A stretch of DNA of 22,470 nt. It comes from Bacteroidales bacterium (GTDB lineage Bacteria > Bacteroidota > Bacteroidia > Bacteroidales > DTU049). The notes beneath the pieces were generated by a model. It worked only from the letters and a program-made list of their open reading frames with translations, did no database searches and had not been told where the DNA came from. Positions within the stretch are counted from its first letter, which is position 1, and every line of letters starts with the position of its first letter. Shown here in pieces: positions 16,579-22,470 of the stretch. Location of the stretch: the NCBI GenBank assembly GCA_030017935.1, contig JASEGF010000006.1, positions 1 to 22,470 of the forward strand. Reading direction: 5' to 3'. The position numbers and the translations under genes are program-made.

Positions 16579-16595
16579 CCAAAAATTCAGTATTT

Positions 16596-17594
16596 ATGAA
16601 GACTTTAGTCAATAATATTAATGAACATCTAGCTATGAGTAAGGAAGACTCCAAAGCCTTCTTTGATAATCTCTACGATTTCCTACTACAGAACGAAGCT
16701 GACGTAGTAGATTACCAAGGTTTAAAAATTCAAAGCACTCCTCCACTTTGTCCAAACTGTCGTAGCAACAATATTGTAAAAAATGGTAAGCAAAAAGGTA
16801 TGCAAAATTATCTTTGCAAGCATTGTGGTAGACAATTTAGAGTTACAACTGGCACTTTTGTGTATCGATTACAGAAATCTCAACTCATGCTCGAGTACAT
16901 TCGTTGTATGGTTGCAGGTAAAAGTCTCAGAGCTTGTGCTAGAGAGGTTGGCATTAGTTTGCCAACAAGTTTCACCTGGCGACATAAAATCCTCGCTGCT
17001 TTAAAGAATTTTGACAAAAATGTTAATTTCTTTGGCATAGTAGAAATAGACGAATTGCTGATGGATTATTCTGAAAAGGGTAGACAATATTCAAGTGTAA
17101 AAGAAATGAAACAAGCAATGAGAAAAAAGCCAAAAAAGGTTGCTGTAATAGTTGCTACAGATAGAAGTGGAAATATTTTATTCAGAAACACTGAGAGCAA
17201 CAGAGCGAAACGAGAAGACATAGAGAAATTTCTAAAAGGACGAATAACAGAAGATTCAGTTTTATGTACCGGTACAAAATACGCATTCAGACATATAAGA
17301 AAAAGTAAAGTGAAACACAAAGAGATAGTAGGAGCTAAAAAGAAAAAGCGAGGTATATATAGCACAGCTATAGTGAAGGCTAAGTCGGAGGAATTCACCA
17401 AATGGATATATTCAAAGTTCAGAGGAGTAGCAACCAAATACCTGCAAAACTATATTATGTGGTATGTAGCTATAGGTAAATACCTCTCAGAAGGCATAAT
17501 TAGTAATACTGGAAGAATGCTTAACCTTGCATCCTCTGATAGATTTGCCTGGTATGAATATTTACGAGTAAGTAAAATATCATATACTGTTTGA
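16596..17594 (+). CDS. IS1595-like transposase with altered catalytic motifs
   Basis: A 332-residue protein. The N-terminal domain has a zinc ribbon (Cys52, 55, 74, 77), then TTGTFVYRLQKS, and a helix-turn-helix at CAREVGISLPTSFTWRH (114-130), as in IS1595/ISXO2-type transposases. The catalytic region has the first acidic site as EIDE (Asp152), VIVATDRSG (185-192), and the C-terminal FRGVATKYLQNYIMWY (275-290) of the family. From memory the family's second site is T-D-G and the third lies in a YHxQxVNxYHSRLK-like motif; here these positions read TGT (225-227) and YSTAIVKAKSEEFTKW (255-270). The frame is full length but its activity is doubtful. It seems richer in G/C than its neighbours. Clear terminal inverted repeats were not found. 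Relatives lie at 1-48 and 8247-9046, all on the plus strand. Confidence 0.82.
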   Translation: MKTLVNNINEHLAMSKEDSKAFFDNLYDFLLQNEADVVDYQGLKIQSTPPLCPNCRSNNIVKNGKQKGMQNYLCKHCGRQFRVTTGTFVYRLQKSQLMLEYIRCMVAGKSLRACAREVGISLPTSFTWRHKILAALKNFDKNVNFFGIVEIDELLMDYSEKGRQYSSVKEMKQAMRKKPKKVAVIVATDRSGNILFRNTESNRAKREDIEKFLKGRITEDSVLCTGTKYAFRHIRKSKVKHKEIVGAKKKKRGIYSTAIVKAKSEEFTKWIYSKFRGVATKYLQNYIMWYVAIGKYLSEGIISNTGRMLNLASSDRFAWYEYLRVSKISYTV

Positions 17595-17650
17595 AACAAA
17601 ATTAACCTGCAATATTATCCTATACCCTTATAAAAATCTTTCCCCCCTTT

Positions 17651-18487
17651 TTACCTTATTCTCTGCTCTATGACTTGCTTGATCTCTTGCGTCTCTGCAT
17701 CATAGCAATACACTACTATATTTACATTATCTTCGTTCCATTCATTTGATAATGTATAATTGTATGTTTTTACGTAGCTGTCATTAGTTATACAGTTTGT
17801 ACATATCGTATCTCCCCAAATATTTGTTATACTTCCTCTTAGAACATGATTATGCACATAGTGTGGTATATCTGGTGTAGTCCCATATAATGGATTATTA
17901 TTTTTTTGATAATCTATTATGCTATCTTCTGTTAATAATGCTACAAGCATTAGTGGGCTATCAAAAGGACTTAAAATATCTGTATTAATAGTGCAATTAA
18001 AATTTCTATTTAATTCGTTATATTGAGTTGTGATACTAATATTAACAATTAATTGCTCTGATAGTCTATCATTTACTATGCTGCCCCACTCGTTTGGCGA
18101 TATTAGTTGGCTACCTAATAGTTGAACTCTATCTACCATGCCACTAGGATATGTACTAACTCCAAAAGACGTGTTAAGGATATTACCTTCTTCAGTTCTA
18201 AAATCTGTCATGTAATTTGGTGATACTAAGTTAGCAAAATTGCCAGAATGTATTGCAATTATTGTAATTTTACCTGGATAAAGTTGCTGTAGATTTTCTG
18301 CTATATGCGAAGCCTCTGGACAGTTTGGACATAAATGGCCAGTAAATTCTTCTATTAGGACACGCTTAACTTTATTATTAATAGTAGTATCAGTATTTGT
18401 ATTTTGTTGTGTATAAGGTGGTTCTACTTTATCACAACCATATAAGGCTATGATAACTAAAAATATTAAACCTAATATTTTTTTCAT
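17651..18487 (-). CDS. Omp28-type lipoprotein with thioredoxin-like CPNC motif
   Basis: A 278-residue predicted lipoprotein. MKKILGLIFLVIIALYGC is a lipoprotein signal peptide ending at Cys18, followed by a Thr/Asn-rich linker. The core opens with RVLIEEFTGHLCPNCPEA, where Cys53 and Cys56 form a thioredoxin-like CxxC, as in the Omp28-related family of Bacteroidota. The C-terminal half is a beta-rich domain (YNYTLSNEWNEDNVNIVVYCYD). It probably sits on the outer or periplasmic membrane face; redox activity is possible but not shown. The frame is open upstream to 18550, but that start lacks the signal peptide and would overlap the upstream gene by 52 bases. The chosen ATG lies 11 bases after the DUF6029 stop, so the two are an operon. 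Confidence 0.83.
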   Translation of the reverse strand: MKKILGLIFLVIIALYGCDKVEPPYTQQNTNTDTTINNKVKRVLIEEFTGHLCPNCPEASHIAENLQQLYPGKITIIAIHSGNFANLVSPNYMTDFRTEEGNILNTSFGVSTYPSGMVDRVQLLGSQLISPNEWGSIVNDRLSEQLIVNISITTQYNELNRNFNCTINTDILSPFDSPLMLVALLTEDSIIDYQKNNNPLYGTTPDIPHYVHNHVLRGSITNIWGDTICTNCITNDSYVKTYNYTLSNEWNEDNVNIVVYCYDAETQEIKQVIEQRIR

Positions 18488-18498
18488 ATTTTTATTTT

Positions 18499-20157
18499 TT
18501 AAAATGTTGTAGAGATATTTATTCCAATACCAAAATACGCAGGTGTCCATTTACATACACCTCCTACACATGTGATACCTTCTTTTACTTTGCCATATGA
18601 AACAGATATTCTTGTAGCATTTTGCACATACGATATGCCTGTTAAGTAGAAATGCTGTCTATCATCTTTGTTTGGATTTCCATAATTATATTCATCTTGT
18701 AAAGAGATAAACCATTTTGATGATATTGCAAATTCTACCAAACCGCCTAACCAATTTTTATCGTGTTGTTCTTTATATTCATGTGCTAATTGGACTTTTA
18801 TGCTGTTTTTTTTATTTAATTTATAATTTAGATCTAACACACCACAGTGAATGTAAAAAGTACCATCGCTATGTCCTTCGATTACATCACTATTATAAAC
18901 TGTATAATTATATAAAAAATTTAATTTGAGATTTTTGCTCATGCGTTTATCTATAATAAAATCAGCACTTTCAAAAAAAACAGTTTTATCAATTTTAAAA
19001 AATTCAGAATTATAACCATCTGTTCCAGAAGCCATTACAGGAGTAGTATCATTTATTTGTTTATGGTCTATGTTGTGCATACGGGAATAATTAATTTGTA
19101 TTTGTGTACCGTAGTTGCCTCCAAAGGTTGTATTTTTAGGTATTGTGAAATTCCCTTGTCCTGAGAATGCCCATTCACCTATAGCTTGGCTAGCATAAGG
19201 ATAATTTTTTACTAAAATATAATTTTGTGGTTGTGTAAGTGCAGGAATATAGTTGATAATACTTCTAATGCCAGATTCATTTCTAAGCATTCTAAAGTCG
19301 AAATTATCCATCCTATGTGCTGCTAAATATATTCCCCAGTTATTTCCAAAAAATGTTATATCTGTGTGTGCACCATTGCCCTTGCGATAAATGTAATTAT
19401 TTACTTTTGATGGATCTTGAGATTTAAAGGCTATTTCAGTATTCCATAGCATAAATGGTGAGGATAATTGATATCTAATAGCCCAAATGCCTATATTTTC
19501 TGGTAATTTATATAAAGGATCTTTATCTTCTTCATATTTACTGACAAAAGAAGTCCCTAGACTGAAATTCCATCTGCCTTCTGCCCATTTTTCATTTAAT
19601 TTGTTAACATTTATTTCTCCATCGACGCCTCTAATATAATTTCCTGTATTTCCCCAAAAAAATTTTTGTGTTCCTATCAAACCTTTGATAATAAAATAAT
19701 CTTTCATCTGATATGAAATTTCTATTCCATCTATTGCATTGTCTATACCTAAGGATCTATCTTCATATGTTCGCAATGCCAATCCTAATCCAAACTGATC
19801 ATAAATATGGCCCGCTTTTATTTTAAGGTTATTATTATTGGATTGATATGCTATATATCTATGAGCTATTCCTATACCTTTAGTTTGTGGATCATAGCCT
19901 ACCAATGCAGGCAGATAACTCTCAAACCTTAATCCTGCTGAAATATTTTTATTACTATAAAAAATTGATAAATATGCATTATTCCCAAATTTCTCTTTAG
20001 GTTGATATGCATTTATACTTGAATCATTCAAAAAATACATCGCATCTAATTGAAAATCTCCATTTATTTGTCCCCAGTTATGTTCATTTTGTCCAAATGA
20101 GATTTTAACACTTATTAATGTGATTAGTATTATTAAATAGTATTTTATTTTTATCAT
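18499..20157 (-). CDS. DUF6029 family outer-membrane beta-barrel protein
   Basis: A 552-residue secreted protein with a signal peptide (about 1-22, ending near SFG-QNEHN). Alternating hydrophobic/aromatic strands run through to a C-terminal Phe (GIGINISTTF), the hallmark of an outer-membrane barrel. GQINGDFQLDAMYF at the N-terminus, the AGHIYDQFGLGLALRTYEDRSLGIDNAIDG region (about 115-145) and the end KEGITCVGGVCKWTPAY fit what I recall of the DUF6029 family in Bacteroidota. Its function is unknown. It is the first gene of an operon with the Omp28-type lipoprotein, a pairing that suggests the two work together at the outer membrane. A -7 box lies 20 bases upstream. Confidence 0.8.
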   Translation of the reverse strand: MIKIKYYLIILITLISVKISFGQNEHNWGQINGDFQLDAMYFLNDSSINAYQPKEKFGNNAYLSIFYSNKNISAGLRFESYLPALVGYDPQTKGIGIAHRYIAYQSNNNNLKIKAGHIYDQFGLGLALRTYEDRSLGIDNAIDGIEISYQMKDYFIIKGLIGTQKFFWGNTGNYIRGVDGEINVNKLNEKWAEGRWNFSLGTSFVSKYEEDKDPLYKLPENIGIWAIRYQLSSPFMLWNTEIAFKSQDPSKVNNYIYRKGNGAHTDITFFGNNWGIYLAAHRMDNFDFRMLRNESGIRSIINYIPALTQPQNYILVKNYPYASQAIGEWAFSGQGNFTIPKNTTFGGNYGTQIQINYSRMHNIDHKQINDTTPVMASGTDGYNSEFFKIDKTVFFESADFIIDKRMSKNLKLNFLYNYTVYNSDVIEGHSDGTFYIHCGVLDLNYKLNKKNSIKVQLAHEYKEQHDKNWLGGLVEFAISSKWFISLQDEYNYGNPNKDDRQHFYLTGISYVQNATRISVSYGKVKEGITCVGGVCKWTPAYFGIGINISTTF

Positions 20158-20176
20158 AAAAAATTTTTAATATTTG

Positions 20177-20184
20177 CAAATTTA
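20177..20184 (-). promoter_or_regulatory. -7 box (TAAATTTG) for the DUF6029/Omp28 operon
   Basis: The minus strand reads TAAATTTG, ending 19 bases before the start codon. It lies between the gmk stop and this operon, so the operon does not depend on yicC-gmk readthrough. Confidence 0.6.
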
Positions 20185-20211
20185 ATAGTTTTTTAATGGA
20201 ATCATTATTTA

Positions 20212-20778
20212 TTATTTATTTAGAAAATCTTTTACAAAATCATAAGCTGCATTAATAGATTTATCGAGCTCTTCGTTTATGATGGTAACATCAAAGTATG
20301 GTTCCATAGATAGTTCAAATTTAGCACGTTCTATGCGTTTTTTTAATGTTTCTTCATTTTCTGTATTTCTATTTTTCAATCTTTTTTCTAATTCTTCTAT
20401 ATTAGGAGGTTTTATGAAAATAGCTAAAGCATTTTCACCGAAAATATTTTTTAATTTTATTCCCCCTTTTACATCTACATCAAAAATTGGATATTTGCCA
20501 TCGGCTATTATTCTATCAATTTCTGTTTTTAAAGTACCGTAGAATAGTCCAGGATACACTTCTTCGTATTCTATAAATTCATTGTTGGCTATTTTATTTT
20601 TAAATTCATCAATATTAAGGAAATAATAATCTTTGCCATTTATTTCATTATTTCTGGGTGGACGGCTGGTAGCAGAAATAGAAAATTCAAGAGGTAAGCC
20701 TTTACTGATCAAAGACTGTACTATTGTAGTTTTGCCTGCACCACTGGGAGCTGACACAATTATATATTTTTCTTTCAT
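20212..20778 (-). CDS. gmk: Guanylate kinase
   Basis: A 188-residue cytoplasmic enzyme that phosphorylates GMP to GDP with ATP. The P-loop is APSGAGKT (10-17). The GMP-binding segment follows as SATSRPPRNNEINGKDYYFL, then the lid and YEEVYPGLFYGT, VDVKGGIKLK (GMP/adenine region) and KNRNTENEETLKKRIERA near the C-terminus. Length is typical. Its ATG overlaps the yicC stop by 4 bases (minus strand), so translation is probably coupled. yicC-gmk is a common pairing in Bacteroidota. Confidence 0.95.
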   Translation of the reverse strand: MKEKYIIVSAPSGAGKTTIVQSLISKGLPLEFSISATSRPPRNNEINGKDYYFLNIDEFKNKIANNEFIEYEEVYPGLFYGTLKTEIDRIIADGKYPIFDVDVKGGIKLKNIFGENALAIFIKPPNIEELEKRLKNRNTENEETLKKRIERAKFELSMEPYFDVTIINEELDKSINAAYDFVKDFLNK

Positions 20779-21656
20779 AGTACGTTACTTAATTGCTCTT
20801 TTATCTTTTCTATATCGTCTTTTATATTCACAATTATTTGTTGTATAGCCAAATAATTGCTTTTATTACCTAGTGTATTTACTTCTCGTAAAATCTCTTG
20901 TGATATGAAAGTTAATTTTTTGCCTTTTGATAAATTTATATTGTCTTGCAATTCTTTCTCGAAATATGCTATATGTGCTGTCAACCGTTGAAGTTCTTCA
21001 TTTATATCTAATCTATCTAAATAATAAAGTATTTCTTGTTCTAATCTATTATGGTCTATTTCGATATTGTCTGGAAGGTGTTTAGTGAGATTTATTAAAT
21101 CTTCACGGATTTTTTTGTCTCTTTCTTCTTTTAGAGCAATTATTTTTTCTGTATTAATTTTTATTTTACTCATTTTATCAGAAATATCTTTTTGCGTCTT
21201 TTCTCCTTCTTGTTTACGATATTCTATAACTTGAGTAATAGCATTTTCTATACTATTATTTATTATTTCTATTTCTGCATCAGTTAATTTATTTTTATCT
21301 ATTTCGAAAACACCAGGTAGTTTTATTAGAGTAGCAAGAGAATTTTCCATTTCATTGATTTGATATTTAAATGAAAAATTATTTATTTGATTTAAATAAC
21401 TATATAGAACATCTTCGTTTAGTGTAGGTGTAGGACTTCCTTTTTGCATATCGTAGTTTATATAGAAATCTACTTTGCCTCTTATCAATTTATTAGCTAA
21501 TAAATTACGAATATCTATTTCTAAACTTTTCAGAGATTGAGGAGTACGAATATTAATATCTATATTTTTGGAGTTTAGGCTAGTAATAATAATTTCATAT
21601 CCTGTATTAAAAATAGTAAATTTATCACTGCCATATCCTGTCATTGAATATAACAT
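20775..21656 (-). CDS. yicC: YicC family protein (endoribonuclease-type)
   Basis: A 293-residue cytoplasmic protein of the YicC family, at the usual length. The N-terminus MLYSMTGYGSDKF is the family signature, followed by SLNSKNIDINIRTPQSLKSLEIDIRNLL and IRGKVDFYINYD. The C-terminal DUF1732 part contains EIDHNRLEQEILYYLDRLDINEELQRLTAHIAYFEKEL, then GKKLTFISQEILREVNTLGNKS, its most conserved block. E. coli YicC has been described as an RNase acting on small RNA; the role here is inferred. It is the first gene of the yicC-gmk operon, with a -7 box 11 bases upstream of its ATG. Confidence 0.93.
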   Translation of the reverse strand: MLYSMTGYGSDKFTIFNTGYEIIITSLNSKNIDINIRTPQSLKSLEIDIRNLLANKLIRGKVDFYINYDMQKGSPTPTLNEDVLYSYLNQINNFSFKYQINEMENSLATLIKLPGVFEIDKNKLTDAEIEIINNSIENAITQVIEYRKQEGEKTQKDISDKMSKIKINTEKIIALKEERDKKIREDLINLTKHLPDNIEIDHNRLEQEILYYLDRLDINEELQRLTAHIAYFEKELQDNINLSKGKKLTFISQEILREVNTLGNKSNYLAIQQIIVNIKDDIEKIKEQLSNVL

Positions 21657-21666
21657 ATTTTTTTTA

Positions 21667-21674
21667 CAAATTTA
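21667..21674 (-). promoter_or_regulatory. -7 box (TAAATTTG) for yicC-gmk
   Basis: The minus strand reads TAAATTTG, ending 10 bases before the yicC ATG. The expected leader is only about 3 nt. Confidence 0.6.
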
Positions 21675-21702
21675 ATAGGTATTTTTTAAACAGAAATTTC
21701 TG

Positions 21703-22034
21703 AGGCGTTTAATTAATAACTAAATTATTACAGTGTATGTATTAATAATAGCTATATTTTCTATGAGTATAATTTTGTTTTAATTAATTAAGAGAGATCT
21801 CTACTGAGGAAATGATGATTTGCAAAAATGTTTTTTAAAAATATTAGTTATTTGTTTAAATTAATTAATGATATATATTTAATAAATTTTTAATGTTAAA
21901 TACCTTTATTTATGAATATTTTATAGAAATATTTTCTAAATTTTTAATTTTTATTAATTTTCTTTATAAGTATTAATTTGAAAAGAATTAATTGATATTT
22001 TTTTTGATTAATATATCATTACCTAATTTAAACA
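21703..22034 (-). repeat. AT-rich non-coding repeat element, copy B (inverted)
   Basis: Reverse-complement relative of 7806-8167. Exact matches are 21703-21723 (21 bases) and 21762-21784 (23 bases). The core at 21853-22034 has the same 182-bp span as copy A; its ends form a 24-bp inverted repeat with two mismatches (21853-21876 against 22011-22034). Read on the minus strand, the core is followed by the 23-base and then the 21-base block. In copy A the 23-base block comes before the core and the 21-base block after it. Confidence 0.7.
21798..21814 (+). repeat. Short dispersed motif, copy 1
   Basis: TCTCTACTGAGGAAATG matches TCTCCACTGCAGAAATG at 22442-22458 at 14 of 17 positions in the same orientation. 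It begins within the palindrome AGAGATCTCT. Similar motifs (AGATTTCTC...GAAATGA) are, from memory, common intergenic repeats in Bacteroidota genomes. Confidence 0.45.
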
Positions 22035-22091
22035 TTAAAAAATTTTAATCTATTTCTACCTTAAGTTTAAAAAGTTCCAGATAATATCTCA

Positions 22092-22116
22092 GACCTCATG
22101 GTCAGATTCATTAAAA
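22092..22116. repeat. REP-like palindrome, copy 2
   Basis: GACC-tcat-GGTC (22092-22103) is followed by CAGATTCATTAAAA; bases 22100-22116 are identical to 7776-7792. The loop differs from the usual CTTTAG centre. Confidence 0.6.
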
Positions 22117-22117
22117 A

Positions 22118-22396
22118 TTATCAGGGCTAAAGCCCAATTAAAATATTTATTAAATCCACGACCTTTAGGTCGTGGTTAATGGAATTGGGAGAGAGATAAG
22201 CTATTATCTGCATAAAGTTCTGGCAATAGTGTAGGAAATCAAAAGCACTAGATAATAATCTTGGCTTACAGATTAGAGATAAAAAAGCTAGTTTATAATT
22301 CCGGACTTTAAGTCGAATAACAAATAGCTGGTTATTAACCCTGACCTTTAGGTTAGTATATGACAAAGAAAGAGGTGTGAGCTTTAGCCCTGATAA
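22118..22396. repeat. Nested palindrome cluster bounded by a 16-bp inverted repeat
   Basis: TTATCAGGGCTAAAGC (22118-22133) is the exact reverse complement of 22381-22396. The left arm itself contains GGGCT-aa-AGCCC (22124-22135). Inside lie CCCAATT/AATTGGG (22133-22139 and 22183-22189) enclosing a perfect 9-bp hairpin, CCACGACCT-tt-AGGTCGTGG (22156-22175); GACTT-t-AAGTC (22304-22314); and CTGACCT-tt-AGGTTAG (22341-22356, one G-T pair). The last unit shares 19 bases with 7760-7778. This resembles REP/BIME arrays, whose movement in other bacteria is linked to single-strand REP-associated transposases; none is in this window. Confidence 0.7.
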
Positions 22397-22441
22397 ACAT
22401 ATTTATTAATTTACTTTTCTTTATCAACCACACAAAAAAAG

Positions 22442-22458
22442 TCTCCACTGCAGAAATG
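22442..22458 (+). repeat. Short dispersed motif, copy 2
   Basis: TCTCCACTGCAGAAATG is the partner of 21798-21814 (14 of 17 identical). It lies a few bases from the window edge, so its full extent is not visible. Confidence 0.4.
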
Positions 22459-22470
22459 CCATATTAATTC

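Larger units (their letters stand above)
21657..22470. other. 814-base non-coding region of repeats at the right edge
   Basis: No gene is supported on either strand. The first ~380 bases are the inverted copy of the AT-rich element, interrupted by a short G/C-richer segment (21790-21815). From 22090 to 22396 lies a cluster of at least five palindromes. From 22397 to the edge only one repeated motif is recognised (22442-22458). Confidence 0.7.

Noticed and set aside
16503..16595. Start of the transposase at 16503
   Set aside because: The extra 31 residues are encoded upstream of the TATATTTG box, span the palindrome, and are absent from the homologous remnant at 8247.
16471..16595. TPP riboswitch ahead of the thiamine-type operon
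   Set aside because: No thi-box-like CTGAGA or matching helices are present, and the promoter box is only 10 bases from the start codon.
1..17594. Composite transposon carrying the genes between IS copies
   Set aside because: The enclosed genes are core housekeeping functions (glnS, folB, rnhB, lpxD, lpxC/fabZ) with base composition like the surroundings, and the middle IS copy is degraded.
16497..17627. GGGTA...TACCC as terminal inverted repeats of the IS copy
   Set aside because: Only a gapped, weak match between 16497 and 17627 was found. The flanking 8 bases do not form a target duplication, and the other copies lack the same ends.
18488..18550. Start of the Omp28-type gene at 18550
   Set aside because: It would overlap DUF6029 by 52 bases and place 21 residues before a clear lipoprotein signal peptide.
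22127..22366. A 79-codon open frame on the minus strand in the right-hand repeat region
   Set aside because: It lies wholly within the palindrome cluster, has no promoter box or family resemblance, and its translation simply reads through the repeats.
22092..22396. CRISPR array
   Set aside because: The palindromic units differ in sequence and spacing, and there are no regular spacers and no cas genes.

Overview
The window reads as a chromosomal segment of a very AT-rich member of the Bacteroidota. Three things support this. First, gene content: a fused lpxC/fabZ, an Omp28-type lipoprotein beside a DUF6029 outer-membrane protein, a YfhO membrane protein and a DUF6580 protein. Second, the promoters: the Bacteroidota -7 box TAnnTTTG recurs just upstream of start codons (221, 3376, 8224, 10560, 16571 on +; 16480, 20177, 21667 on -). 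Third, intergenic DNA is almost pure A/T. The species cannot be named from this window. Most content is housekeeping, with insertion-sequence debris and non-coding repeats in the gaps.

Layout. Bases 1-48 are the last codons of an IS1595-like transposase cut by the window edge. yfhO follows (246-2747). A convergent gap with an orphan promoter-like box separates it from folB (minus). folB is divergent from glnS (plus), which is followed by a GT2 glycosyltransferase fused to a degenerate sugar-phosphotransferase-like domain, then rnhB. The gap at 7665-8246 carries palindromic REP-like units and an AT-rich repeat element. It leads into a broken IS1595-like transposase (8247-9046), whose stop overlaps the start of an unrecognised polytopic membrane protein (9043-10548). 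A plus-strand run follows: DUF6580 protein, lpxD, lpxC/fabZ (overlapping lpxD) and a POT-family peptide transporter, closed by a strong hairpin terminator (15436-15470).

On the minus strand come a PnuC-type transporter and a YkoF/MTH1187-like thiamine-binding protein; the pairing suggests thiamine uptake rather than NAD-precursor uptake. A complete-length IS1595-like transposase (16596-17594) follows. The rest of the minus strand holds the DUF6029/Omp28 pair and the overlapping yicC-gmk pair.

The last 814 bases hold no convincing gene. They contain an inverted second copy of the AT-rich element (182-bp core, about 82% identical without gaps to 7913-8094) and a cluster of nested palindromes bounded by a 16-bp inverted repeat. 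These repeats are the least explained signal here. The protein-coding part is mostly conventional: lipid A synthesis (lpxD, lpxC/fabZ), surface polysaccharide or membrane glycosylation (YfhO, GT2 fusion), translation (glnS), folate (folB), nucleotide metabolism and RNA turnover (gmk, yicC, rnhB) and transport (POT, PnuC).
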